Below are positions 41,306-50,217 of a stretch of DNA of 64,000 nt, one piece after another (within the stretch, counting starts at the first letter, position 1; the number at the start of each line of letters is the position of its first letter). The notes beneath the pieces are model-generated. The model was not told the origin of the DNA. It saw only the letters and a program-made list of their open reading frames with translations, and did not search any database. Location of the stretch: assembly GCA_035765415.1 (NCBI GenBank), contig DASTXR010000054.1:1-64000 (forward strand), in the 5' to 3' direction. The position numbers were made by a program, and so were the translations under genes. The DNA comes from CADEED01 sp035765415. GTDB taxonomy: Bacteria; Pseudomonadota; Gammaproteobacteria; Steroidobacterales; Steroidobacteraceae.

Positions 41306-43558
41306 TCAAAACGTCCGTCCGAGGAATAGGTACCAGGCCGAGTCCCCGCCCTCGTCGAAACCGGTGGCGAGATATACCGGCCCTAACAAAGTATCCAGCC
41401 CCACGAACAGGCTGCCGTTGGTGCGGGCGCTTTCCACCGAGACATCGTGCCGCGAGTTCCACACGTTGCCGAGCTCGATCGACGTGCCGACGTACACCGG
41501 CACATTGAGGAAACCCTGCCCGCGCCGGCCCACCTGCCGGTAGTAGATGCCGCGCGCAATGGCGAAATGCGGGCCGATGAGGGACTCGGGCGTGATGCCC
41601 GACAGGTTGAGAAAGCCGCCCAGCGAAAAGTACGACCTCAGCTGGTTGATGTCGTTGTCGAGTCTCGAGCCGGCGGTGGTCCACAGGATTGCGGTGTGAC
41701 GCCCCCAGGAATGGGCATAGAGCTGATCGAAAGTCATGAAATCCGCATCGTCCGCCGAGCCGCCGTCATCGTCCCGTTCGCGCGCCCAGCCGATCTCGAA
41801 CGACGCGCCGCGCCTTGGAAAATTCACGTTGTCGATGGTGTCGTAACGAAACTCGCTGAACAGGTTGTTGGTGTCGAAATCGTTGGGCGGCAGCAGCGGA
41901 TCACCCACGCGCACCTGCGCCGAGCCGATCGTGCGCCCGGCGCCCACGCGAATTTCACCGTAGTTGCCCAGCTCGCGCCCGAGGTCCACGCCGAAATCGG
42001 TGGTGCGGACGCGATACTCAGCCAGGATGCGGTCTTCGGCGCTCACCAGCGGAAGCGTGCGAATCTGGAATTCGGCGTGCGGCATGACGAACCAGCGCGA
42101 GCGGTAGCCCGCGGGCAGGTACACCTCGGTGGCCACGCGGGGAGTCTCGCCCACCTGGAGGTCCCACACCCACTCGCCGCCATACTTGGTGATCTCCGCC
42201 ATGGTGACGCGCGCCGCGGCATTGAACGAAGAGTTGCCGTCGAAGTCGTTCTGCAACTGCAGCCCGAAACGCAGATAGTTAGGGCCCCAGGAATTGCGGC
42301 GCGTGGTCAGCGCCAGGCCATACCCGGGCTCGGACCCGTCCTCCGCCTGGCCCTCGACCAGGCGGTAATCGAATATCTCCAGGTTTCCCTGCCCGTACAA
42401 CTCGCCCACGCGCCGTTCGAGCTTGTTCACGTTGACGGTCTTGCCCACCTGGTCGCTGAACAGCGCGTCGATGGCGCCCGCATACCGCTCGGAGCCGGTC
42501 TCGACGCGCAGGAAATCGATTTTGGGCAGGCCGCTGCGCCTGGCGGCGCGTGCGTCGACGATGCGCTGGAATTCGTCCGCCGGAATCGACAGCCCGGCCA
42601 GGCGTTCTGTCTGGCCACGGGCCGCTTCCTCGCCGATGCGCATCGCCTTCGCGTGCGCCGTGAAGTCGAGCGACGAAAAATCGCCGAGCGCCGGGTCGAT
42701 CACCACGTCGGTCGCGGTCAGCGTCTTGCGCTGCTGGGCGGTGTTGTGGCGGATGAGGATGGCGAGCATCTGGTTCGACACCGTCGCCACGGAATCCAGC
42801 TTGCCGCGCTCGAGCAGCGGGAAACCGCAGTCGACGACGATGAGCACGTCCACGCCCATCTCGCGCGCCACGTCGATGGGCAGGTTCGAGGAGAGCCCGC
42901 CGTCGACCAGCATGCGCCCATCGGCCTCCACGGGCGAGAACACGCCGGGCGCCGACAGGCTGGCGCGCATCGCCGTAGTTAGGTCGCCGCTGCCCAGGAT
43001 GACGCGGTCGCCGGTGACGATGTCGGTGGCCACGGCGCGGAACGGAATGGCCAAGTCGTCGAAATCCTGGATCTGCGCCACCGGCAACGTGAGGCCGCGC
43101 AGGATCTGCGTGAGTTTCTGTCCCTGTACCAGGCCGCGTGGCAGGCGGAATTTTCCGCCCTTGAGGCCCAGGGGAAACTTTACGAGGAAATTCTGGTCTT
43201 CCAGCTTGCGGCGAAAGTTGAGCGAGCTTCGCGGGGGGCTGTCACGGAACGCGTCCTGCCAGTCCACGGACGTCATGACGCGCTCGACGTCGGCCGCCGA
43301 AAGCCCGGACGCATACAGGCCGCCCACCACCGCGCCCATGCTGCTGCCGGCGATGACGTCGACAGGCACGCGGTTCTCCTCGAGCACCTTGAGCACGCCG
43401 ATGTGGGCCGCGCCCCGCGCACCACCGCCGGAAAGCACGAGGCCGATGCGCGGGCGGTGCGCCGCGCCAGGGGACGCCCCCCCCTGTGCCGGCACCTCGG
43501 CAGCCAGCCCGAAGCAGAGCACGGCAAACAAGGCTGGTTTTCTTGCTTTAATGAGCAT
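41306..43558 (-). CDS. Patatin-like phospholipase with outer-membrane barrel (PlpD/type Vd autotransporter)
   Basis: A 750-aa protein with a Sec signal, a patatin domain (residues about 35-240; SGGGARGAAHIGVL, nucleophile Ser in GSSMG near residue 70 and catalytic Asp in VDGGLSSNLP near 219), a POTRA-like linker, and a C-terminal BamA-family barrel of about 16 strands (residues ~370-750) ending in a terminal Phe (WYLFLGRTF). This is the architecture of P. aeruginosa PlpD, in which the lipase is secreted through its own barrel. It lies 47 bases from the divergent TonB receptor. Confidence 0.94.
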   Translation of the reverse strand: MLIKARKPALFAVLCFGLAAEVPAQGGASPGAAHRPRIGLVLSGGGARGAAHIGVLKVLEENRVPVDVIAGSSMGAVVGGLYASGLSAADVERVMTSVDWQDAFRDSPPRSSLNFRRKLEDQNFLVKFPLGLKGGKFRLPRGLVQGQKLTQILRGLTLPVAQIQDFDDLAIPFRAVATDIVTGDRVILGSGDLTTAMRASLSAPGVFSPVEADGRMLVDGGLSSNLPIDVAREMGVDVLIVVDCGFPLLERGKLDSVATVSNQMLAILIRHNTAQQRKTLTATDVVIDPALGDFSSLDFTAHAKAMRIGEEAARGQTERLAGLSIPADEFQRIVDARAARRSGLPKIDFLRVETGSERYAGAIDALFSDQVGKTVNVNKLERRVGELYGQGNLEIFDYRLVEGQAEDGSEPGYGLALTTRRNSWGPNYLRFGLQLQNDFDGNSSFNAAARVTMAEITKYGGEWVWDLQVGETPRVATEVYLPAGYRSRWFVMPHAEFQIRTLPLVSAEDRILAEYRVRTTDFGVDLGRELGNYGEIRVGAGRTIGSAQVRVGDPLLPPNDFDTNNLFSEFRYDTIDNVNFPRRGASFEIGWARERDDDGGSADDADFMTFDQLYAHSWGRHTAILWTTAGSRLDNDINQLRSYFSLGGFLNLSGITPESLIGPHFAIARGIYYRQVGRRGQGFLNVPVYVGTSIELGNVWNSRHDVSVESARTNGSLFVGLDTLLGPVYLATGFDEGGDSAWYLFLGRTF

Positions 43559-43605
43559 CGGTGGCGTGGTAAGGATAGTCGTTCACGGGGATAATCGCTC
43601 AGCCA

Positions 43606-45720
43606 ATGACGCGCACCACACTCACACTCGTGGCCATGGCTCCGTTCGCCGCAAGCGCGGCCGATGAGAACGTGGACAGCATCGTCAACTACGTGGCGCC
43701 GCAAGACGTTGTCGTGACCGCCACGCGCGACAGGCGCTCGGCCTCGCAGACACCGGTCAGCATCAGCCGCATCGACGACCAGACCATCGCCGACCTCGAC
43801 TCCAAACATCAGGCCGACGTGCTCAACCGAAATGCCGGCGTGTACATCCAGCGCGGCAGCGGCGCGGAGAGCCTCGGCGCCATTCGCTCACCCGTGCTCG
43901 CCGGTCCCGGCGCCTGCGGCGCATTCCTCGTCGCGGAAGACAGCCTGCCCATCCGCCCCACCGGCTTCTGCAATCTCAACGAGATGTTCGAGACCAACTA
44001 CGAGCAGGCCGGGCAGATCGAAGTGTTGCGCGGTCCCGGTTCCTCCATGTTTGGCGCCAGCGCCGTGCACGGCGTGATCAATCTCATCACGCCCTCCGTC
44101 CAGTCGTTGCCGAAGTTCGCCTTGGGTCTCGATGGCGGTTCGGATTCCTTCGGCCGCATCACGCTCGCCACCGCGCACGAGTCCGAAGACGCGTCACTCG
44201 GCTTCGGCGCCTATGGCCTGGCGACCAGCGCACCCGGCTGGCGCGACTCCTCCGGCGTCGATGAAGCCAAGCTCAACCTGCTGGGCGACCTGGACGTGGG
44301 TGGCGGCCGACTGCGGCTGCGCGCCGCGGGCACCGTGCTCAACCAGGAGACCGCGGGCTTCATCCAGGGCTACAACAGCTATCGCGACGAGGACATCGCG
44401 AAGACCAATCCGAATCCCGAAGCGTTCCGCGATGCGTCGAGCGCGCGCGTGTCGGCGGATTTCCAGCGGCCGGACGTGTTCGGCGCCAACAGCAGCTTCC
44501 AGCTCGCCGGCATCTACCGCCGTTCGCGCATGGATTTCCTGCAGCATTTCCTCATCGGCAAACCACTCGAACACAACGCCCAGACCAGTTTCATGCTGAG
44601 CGGCATCGGCTCGAAAGTGTTCGACGCGCTCACCGTGCGGCTCGCGCTCGACGCGGAAATCGCCGATTCCGAGCTCACGGAATACCAGCCCGGCATCGCC
44701 ACGGACGGCGCGCCCCCCGCCAACGCCATCCGCCCGGCGGGTTATCACTACAACTACACCGTGGACTCCTGGACGGCCGGCGCCACGCTGGCGTTCGACT
44801 ACCGCATCAGCGAGCGGTTCACGGCCACCGCAGCGCTGCGCGCCGACTCGACTAACTACGACTACGACAATCGCATGCTCGACGGCAATTCGTCGGATAC
44901 GGGCAGACCCTGCGGTCCGGCCGGCTGCCTGTATGCGCGCCCCGCCGACCGAAGCGATCGATTCGACAATTTCTCGCCCGGCGTCACGTTCTCGTGGCAG
45001 CCGAACGTGCGCCACATGGTGTACGTCAACGCGTCCACCGGCTTTCGCCCGCCCGAGACCACCGAGCTCTACCGCCTGCAGCGCCAGCAGTTCGCCGCCT
45101 CGCTCGACAGCGAGAGCCTCGATTCGCTCGAGCTCGGCTGGAAATTCAGCAGTGGCGCGTACTCGGCGAATACCGCGCTCTACGCCATGAAAAAAGAAAA
45201 CGTGATCCTGCGCGAGACCAACGGCTTCAACGTCGGCAACGGCGCCACGCGCCATCGCGGATTCGAATACGAGCTGCGGCGCAACGGCACGCACACCACG
45301 ATCGCGCTGAATGGCACCTACGCCCGCCACGAATACGCGTTCTCGCGCGCCATCGAAGGCGGCGAAACCATCGTCGACGGCAACGACGTCGACACCGCCC
45401 CGCGCAACCTGCATTCGCTGAGTTTCGAAGTGGACATGGAATCGCTGTTCCAGCTCGACGGGCTGCGTTGCGCCATCGACGCCAATTACGTCGACAGGTA
45501 CTACCTGGATGCGGCCAACACCGCCTCGTATCCCGGGCACACCGTGGCCAACGCCCGCATCCTCTGGCAGTCGCCCGGCAACTTCGATGTCGCGTTGCGC
45601 ATAGACAATCTTTTCGACCAGCGTTATGCCGACCGTGCGGACTTCGCTTTCGGCAACTACCGCTATTTCCCGGCGCGCGGTCGCGCCGTGTTCCTTTCCG
45701 TGAACTACGCGCGCAACTAG
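43606..45720 (+). CDS. TonB-dependent receptor, cobalamin/vitamin-type barrel
   Basis: A 704-aa outer-membrane receptor. A short signal peptide ends at ASAADEN. The plug shows QDVVVTATRDRRSASQTPVS, then GQIEVLRGPGSSMFGASAVHG, and the barrel ends in Phe-bearing strands with NYARN. Extra Cys pairs (GPGACGAFL/PTGFCNL and RPCGPAGCLY) suggest disulphide-closed loops. GATAAT (43590-43595) lies 10 bases before the ATG without a Shine-Dalgarno. It is followed 12 bases later by a membrane TPR gene, probably co-transcribed. Ligand unknown. Confidence 0.93.
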   Translation: MTRTTLTLVAMAPFAASAADENVDSIVNYVAPQDVVVTATRDRRSASQTPVSISRIDDQTIADLDSKHQADVLNRNAGVYIQRGSGAESLGAIRSPVLAGPGACGAFLVAEDSLPIRPTGFCNLNEMFETNYEQAGQIEVLRGPGSSMFGASAVHGVINLITPSVQSLPKFALGLDGGSDSFGRITLATAHESEDASLGFGAYGLATSAPGWRDSSGVDEAKLNLLGDLDVGGGRLRLRAAGTVLNQETAGFIQGYNSYRDEDIAKTNPNPEAFRDASSARVSADFQRPDVFGANSSFQLAGIYRRSRMDFLQHFLIGKPLEHNAQTSFMLSGIGSKVFDALTVRLALDAEIADSELTEYQPGIATDGAPPANAIRPAGYHYNYTVDSWTAGATLAFDYRISERFTATAALRADSTNYDYDNRMLDGNSSDTGRPCGPAGCLYARPADRSDRFDNFSPGVTFSWQPNVRHMVYVNASTGFRPPETTELYRLQRQQFAASLDSESLDSLELGWKFSSGAYSANTALYAMKKENVILRETNGFNVGNGATRHRGFEYELRRNGTHTTIALNGTYARHEYAFSRAIEGGETIVDGNDVDTAPRNLHSLSFEVDMESLFQLDGLRCAIDANYVDRYYLDAANTASYPGHTVANARILWQSPGNFDVALRIDNLFDQRYADRADFAFGNYRYFPARGRAVFLSVNYARN

Positions 45721-45732
45721 TGAGGCGAGACG

Positions 45733-46488
45733 ATGGTTTTTGCGCTCTACATGATCTCCGGACTGCTTTCGCTGGGACTCATCGTCCACTGCATCAAGAC
45801 CCAGCGGAACACCATCTGGATCTACGTGCTGGTCATGCTGATCACGTTCCCGTTCGTGGGCTCACTGGTGTACATCGCCGCGGAAATCCTGCCCGACCTG
45901 CTCCGCTCGCGCACCAGCCAGCGCGCCATGCGCGGTCTCAAGACCACGCTCGACCCGGAAGGCAACCTGCGCAGGTTCGAGACCGAGATGAACATAACCG
46001 GCAACGTGGCCGCGCGTCAGAGATACGCCGATGAGCTGGTGCGCCTGGGTAGGGCGAGTGAAGCCCTGCCTATCTATCAGACTTGTCTGACAGGGGTGTT
46101 CACCGACGATCCGAAGCTGCTGCTCGGTTTCGCGCACGCGCAGTTCGAGGCGGGCGAGCACGCTGCGGCGCGCAAGACGCTCGACGATCTGATCGCAAGA
46201 AATCCCGACTTCAAATCCGCGGACGGACACCTGCTGTATGCACGCGCGGTGGAGGCCGAAGGAGACCTGGCCAAGGCTTTGTCCGAGTACGCGACGCTGG
46301 CGGAGTATTACCCCGGCGCGGAGGCTGGCGTGCGTTACGCGCGGTTATTGCGGAAGTCGGATCAGGGGCCGCTGGCCCAGCAGACGCTCAAGGCGCTGCT
46401 GGACCGGGCCAAATATGCGCCAGCTCACTATCGCAAGACCCAGCGCGAATGGCTGGACGAAGCTCACCGCGAACTGCAAAACACCTAG
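45733..46488 (+). CDS. PLDc_N-like membrane protein with TPR repeats
   Basis: A 251-aa inner-membrane protein. Two helices at the N-terminus (LYMISGLLSLGLIVHC and IWIYVLVMLITFPFVGSLVY) resemble the PLDc_N anchor. A TPR array covers about residues 95-245 (RYADELVRLGRASEALPIYQ, AHAQFEAGEHAAARKTL, YARAVEAEGDLAKALSEY). A scaffold for protein interactions is the general role of TPRs. It follows the TonB receptor by 12 bases. Specific partners unknown. Confidence 0.85.
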   Translation: MVFALYMISGLLSLGLIVHCIKTQRNTIWIYVLVMLITFPFVGSLVYIAAEILPDLLRSRTSQRAMRGLKTTLDPEGNLRRFETEMNITGNVAARQRYADELVRLGRASEALPIYQTCLTGVFTDDPKLLLGFAHAQFEAGEHAAARKTLDDLIARNPDFKSADGHLLYARAVEAEGDLAKALSEYATLAEYYPGAEAGVRYARLLRKSDQGPLAQQTLKALLDRAKYAPAHYRKTQREWLDEAHRELQNT

Positions 46489-46511
46489 TACAGAAGCTTT
46501 TCGCGGCTCCG

Positions 46512-46703
46512 TTACTTCTTGCGGTTGATGGAGCGGAAGGACACGCCTTCCATCATGGCCTTGTAGCGCACCGCACCGGGCGAGCGACCCAGCTTCTGGG
46601 CGGCGACGCGCGCTGAAACTTTCTGCTTGGCGAACTGACGCAACTTCTGCATGTCGCCCGCCGACCATTCGCGCATGTGCCTTGCACCTTTCTTCTTGGC
46701 CAT
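46512..46703 (-). CDS. Small helix-turn-helix-like protein (paralogue 1)
   Basis: A 63-aa basic protein. The core WSAGDMQKLRQFAKQKVSAR then AAQKLGRSPGAVRYKAMMEG is a likely three-helix, homeodomain/HTH-type DNA-binding unit; the loop LGRSPGAVRYKA is the recognition part. GAGGA precedes the ATG. A close paralogue sits at 54392-54628, and the C-terminus of the RAYT between them uses a similar motif. Function unknown. Confidence 0.8.
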   Translation of the reverse strand: MAKKKGARHMREWSAGDMQKLRQFAKQKVSARVAAQKLGRSPGAVRYKAMMEGVSFRSINRKK

Positions 46704-46833
46704 TCCGGAGTCCTCTCGAGACGTGTGGTGGGATACGAGGGGCGTAGTCTAACAACAATTCCCTGCCTAGTAGTCAATCGTCGCCGGATGCCGACACGTC
46801 GGACACCCGGCCTATCAACCTCGCACCGGCCCC

Positions 46834-47664
46834 TCAAACAAGTTTAATCGTCTTGGGATCGAAGTTAGGCGCCGGGAACCGCAGGGGCAACTGTTCAAAC
46901 TCGTAAATAAGCAGCTGTGAGACCGCGAAATCGCGGAACCATTTCCGGTTTGCGGGCACTACGTACCAAGGCGCGTGGTCAGTGGAACACCTGGCAAACA
47001 TCGCCTCGAATGCCCGCGTGTAGGCGGTCCACTGCTGACGCTTCTCCAGATCGCCGGTATCGAACTTCCAGTTCTTGCGCCTGTCGGTGAGCCGTTCCTG
47101 GAAACGCACCCGCTGCTCCTCCTTGCTGATCTGCAGGAAAATTTTTACAACCCGGGTTCCGCAGGCGTTGAGCAGGCCCTCGAACTGGTTGATCTGTTCA
47201 TAACGCCTGCTCCAAACATCCTCGGGAACCAGGTCGTTGACGCGCACGATGAGCACGTCCTCGTAGTGCGAGCGGTTGAACACCGCGATCTCGCCCCGCG
47301 GCGGTGCGTGTTTGTGGATGCGCCACAAATAGTCGTGGCGCAAATCTTCGGCGCTCGGCGCCTTGAAAGCGGTGACGGTGCAGCCCTGTGGGTTGAAGGC
47401 GCCAAACACGCGGCGGATGGTGCTGTCCTTGCCGCCGCCGTCGATGGCCTGCAGCGCGATCAACATCGCGAAACGCTGATCGGCGTACATCTTGTATTGC
47501 AGTTCCTCGAGCCGCGCCAGGTTTTCGGCGGTCGCCGCCATCGCCTTGTCCTTGTCCCAGCCGAAGCAACGGTCCGCATCCGCGTCGACGAGCTTGATTC
47601 GCGAACCTGGCCGGATCCGCAACCGGTCGGGGATGTCGCGTCGCGGCACAACCTTCTGGCTCAT
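46834..47664 (-). CDS. ppk2: PPK2-family polyphosphate:nucleotide phosphotransferase
   Basis: A 276-aa polyphosphate kinase 2 that transfers phosphate between polyphosphate and nucleotides. The Walker A-like loop AIDGGGKDSTIRRVFG is at about residues 71-86, the basic motif FNRSHYEDVLIVRV at about 130-145, and KFDTGDLEKRQQW plus APWYVVPANRKWFRDFAV at the lid. A one-domain length of 276 aa fits class I/III. Its start shares ATGA with the stop of agmatine deiminase (47661-47664), so they are translationally coupled. Nucleotide preference is not readable. Confidence 0.94.
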   Translation of the reverse strand: MSQKVVPRRDIPDRLRIRPGSRIKLVDADADRCFGWDKDKAMAATAENLARLEELQYKMYADQRFAMLIALQAIDGGGKDSTIRRVFGAFNPQGCTVTAFKAPSAEDLRHDYLWRIHKHAPPRGEIAVFNRSHYEDVLIVRVNDLVPEDVWSRRYEQINQFEGLLNACGTRVVKIFLQISKEEQRVRFQERLTDRRKNWKFDTGDLEKRQQWTAYTRAFEAMFARCSTDHAPWYVVPANRKWFRDFAVSQLLIYEFEQLPLRFPAPNFDPKTIKLV

Positions 47665-48752
47665 CGGGGCACCTGCTGAGTTATGCAATGAATGTTGCCG
47701 CCACCTAACAGGATTTCCCGCGCCGGCACGCCGACCACCTTGCGACCGGGGAATGCGCGCTTGATTTTCGCGGCCGCGGCCTTGTCGGTTCGCGGATCGA
47801 GCAAGGGCATGACTATCCCGCCATTGGCAATATAAAAATTCACGTAGCTCGCGGCCAGGCGCATGCCGGCGATGCGGCCGCGAACAGTGTCGCGCACCTG
47901 CACGCCCGTGGTTTCCTCGGCGGAATAACGCAGCGGCCCAGGCAGCGGAAGTTTGATCACGGAAATGCGGCGCCCCTGCGCATCGCGTGCGGCCATGAGC
48001 CTCTCCAGCGCGTCGCAAGAGACCTTGAATTGCGGATCGCGCCGGTTGTCGGTCCAGTGCAGGGCCACGGCGCCGGGCTTCACGAAACAGGCGAGGTTGT
48101 CGATGTGCCCTCCGGTTTCGTCGTCCACCACGCCTTCGCCCAGCCAGATGACTTTCTGTACGCCCAGGTACGCCATGAGATGGCGCTCCATGTTTACCCG
48201 GGTTACACCCGGATTCCGGTTCGCGTTGAGCAGGACCTGCTCGGTGACGAGCGCCGTACCTTCGCCATCGACGTGAATCGCGCCGCCCTCGTTGATGATA
48301 GGAGCGCGATAACGCTCGCACCCTTCGATCTCCAGCACCTTCTGCGCAACCAGGTCGTCCTGATCCCAGGGAAAGTAGAGCCCGCCCTGAAATCCTCCCC
48401 AGGCATTGAACCCCCAATCGACGCCCCGGCGCGCCCCCTGGCCGTTCGTCACGAAAGTGGGGCCGACATCGCGCATCCAGGAGTCGTCGTGGGTGATCTC
48501 GATGACACGCACGTGCGGCGGAAGCTGCATACGCGCGAACTCGTAGTGCCCTGCGGAAACTCCGACGCTCACCGGCTCGAAACGGGCGATGGCGGTCGCC
48601 ACTTCGGCAAATGCCCGTTGCGCCGGCACCGCGCCGAGGCGCCAGTTGTCAGGACGCTCGGGCCACAGCAGCCAGCACCCGGCGTGAGGGGCATATTCCG
48701 CAGGCATGGCGAATCCGTCGCTGGCGGGCGTAGTGAGCAGGGTCTTGGGCAT
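47661..48752 (-). CDS. aguA: Agmatine deiminase / peptidylarginine deiminase-family enzyme
   Basis: A 363-aa enzyme of the Porphyromonas-type PAD/agmatine deiminase family, converting agmatine to N-carbamoylputrescine. The catalytic Cys is near residue 356 in GGGNIHC. Other active-site pieces are ITHDDSWMRDVGPTFV (Asp/Arg) and ETGGHIDNLACF (His-Ile-Asp). FNAWGGFQGG and NEGGAIHVDGEG are typical. The start at 48752 gives the conserved PKTLLTTPASDGFAMPAEY opening; two ATG codons up to 48791 are possible but have no better ribosome site. The overlap with ppk2 is unusual. No aguB gene is visible in the window. Confidence 0.9.
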   Translation of the reverse strand: MPKTLLTTPASDGFAMPAEYAPHAGCWLLWPERPDNWRLGAVPAQRAFAEVATAIARFEPVSVGVSAGHYEFARMQLPPHVRVIEITHDDSWMRDVGPTFVTNGQGARRGVDWGFNAWGGFQGGLYFPWDQDDLVAQKVLEIEGCERYRAPIINEGGAIHVDGEGTALVTEQVLLNANRNPGVTRVNMERHLMAYLGVQKVIWLGEGVVDDETGGHIDNLACFVKPGAVALHWTDNRRDPQFKVSCDALERLMAARDAQGRRISVIKLPLPGPLRYSAEETTGVQVRDTVRGRIAGMRLAASYVNFYIANGGIVMPLLDPRTDKAAAAKIKRAFPGRKVVGVPAREILLGGGNIHCITQQVPR

Positions 48753-48855
48753 GGGGCAGGATTGTAGCCGGGCGAACATGGCCGCAAGCACGCTGTGTTA
48801 GCATCGCGGCCCTTCCGACCCCTCCCCCGCGACAACGCAAGAGAAAGCAAACACG

Positions 48856-50169
48856 ATGGCTACAGTGCCCACGAGTCCTAAAGTCACGCCGCCGGCAGGC
48901 GGAGCGAAGATCACCATCCAGAACGGCAAGCTGACGGTTCCGGATCAGCCGATCATCCCGTTCATCATTGGTGATGGCACCGGCCCGGACATCTGGCACG
49001 CCAGCGTACGTGTCATGGATGCCGCGGTGGCCAAGGCCTATGGTGGCAAGAAGAAGATTCACTGGCTCGAGATCTACGCGGGCGAGAAATCCTTCAAGGC
49101 ATTCAACAACTGGCTGCCCGACGAGACCGTCGAGGCCTGCCGCGATTACCTCGTGTCGATCAAGGGACCGCTGACCACGCCGATCGGCGGTGGCATCCGG
49201 TCGCTGAACGTGGCGCTGCGCCAGATGTTAGACCTCTACGTGTGCCTGCGGCCCGTGCGCTGGTTCAAGGGTGTGCCCTCACCGGTGAAGGCGCCGGACA
49301 AGGTCGACATGGTGATCTTCCGCGAGAACACGGAAGACATTTACGCCGGCATCGAATTCGAACACGGCTCCGAAGAGAACAAGAAGTTCAAGGAGCTGTT
49401 CAAGCAGGCGTTCCCGAAAGCGTTCGCCAAGATCCGTTTCCCCGACACCTCCGGCATCGGCTTCAAGCCGGTGTCGAAAGAAGGCACCGAGCGCCTGTTC
49501 AAGTCGGCGCTCGAATACGCGGTGATCAACAAGCGCCGCAGCGTGACCATCGTTCACAAGGGCAACATCCAGAAGTTCACCGAAGGCGCGTTCCGCAATT
49601 GGGCCTATGCGCTGGCGGAGAGCGGTGAGTTCGCGAGCAAGTTCTACACCTGGGAGCAGTGGGGCCGCACCAAGGCGGCGTCCGGCGAGAAGGCGGCGAA
49701 CGACGAACAGGCGGCGGCACTCAAGGCGGGCAGAATTCTCGTGAAGGACGCCATCGCCGACATCGCGCTGCAGCAAGTGCTGACGCGTCCCGATGAGTTC
49801 GACGTGATCGCCACGACCAACCTGAACGGCGACTATCTATCCGACGCGCTCGCCGCGCAGGTGGGCGGCATCGGCATCGCGCCGGGCGCCAACATCAACT
49901 ACATCACCGGCCACGCCGTATTCGAAGCCACGCACGGCACGGCGCCCAAGTACGCCGACCAGGACAAGGTCAACCCGGGCTCGGTGATCCTCTCTGGCGA
50001 GATGATGCTGCGTTACATGGGCTGGACCGAAGCGGCCGACGCCATCATCTCCGCAATGGACAAAACCATCGCCCAGAAGACGGTCACCTACGACTTCGCC
50101 CGCCTCATGGACGGCGCGAAGGAAGTGAAGTGCTCGGAGTTCGGCGACGCGCTGATCCGCAACATGTGA
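48856..50169 (+). CDS. icd: NADP-dependent isocitrate dehydrogenase
   Basis: A 437-aa TCA-cycle enzyme oxidising isocitrate to 2-oxoglutarate. Substrate residues lie in GGGIRSLNVALRQ, whose Ser116 corresponds to the AceK phosphorylation site of E. coli Icd, and in VHKGNIQKFTEGAFRNWAY. The coenzyme site ATHGTAPKYADQDKVNPGS carries the Lys-Tyr pair expected for NADP. It closely resembles the E. coli enzyme in sequence and length. The RBS is AAGAGAAAG. A REP repeat starts 10 bases after the stop. Confidence 0.98.
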   Translation: MATVPTSPKVTPPAGGAKITIQNGKLTVPDQPIIPFIIGDGTGPDIWHASVRVMDAAVAKAYGGKKKIHWLEIYAGEKSFKAFNNWLPDETVEACRDYLVSIKGPLTTPIGGGIRSLNVALRQMLDLYVCLRPVRWFKGVPSPVKAPDKVDMVIFRENTEDIYAGIEFEHGSEENKKFKELFKQAFPKAFAKIRFPDTSGIGFKPVSKEGTERLFKSALEYAVINKRRSVTIVHKGNIQKFTEGAFRNWAYALAESGEFASKFYTWEQWGRTKAASGEKAANDEQAAALKAGRILVKDAIADIALQQVLTRPDEFDVIATTNLNGDYLSDALAAQVGGIGIAPGANINYITGHAVFEATHGTAPKYADQDKVNPGSVILSGEMMLRYMGWTEAADAIISAMDKTIAQKTVTYDFARLMDGAKEVKCSEFGDALIRNM

Positions 50170-50178
50170 GGTGGGGGT

Positions 50179-50204
50179 GGTGCCGGGCACCAAAAGTCGT
50201 AGTT
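50179..50204 (+). repeat. Left REP repeat flanking the RAYT
   Basis: A 26-base repeat beginning with the palindrome GGTGCC-G-GGCACC and continuing AAAAGTCGTAGTT. Its inverted mate is at 51184-51209; 25 of 26 bases match. It starts 10 bases after icd. Confidence 0.9.
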
Positions 50205-50217
50205 CAGCCCGGCTCCA

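Noticed and set aside
44194..45789. 531-codon frame antisense to the third TonB receptor
   Set aside because: Same reason; typical antisense composition.
47661..48791. Upstream ATG starts for agmatine deiminase at 48779 and 48791
   Set aside because: They add residues that do not resemble the family and have no better ribosome site.
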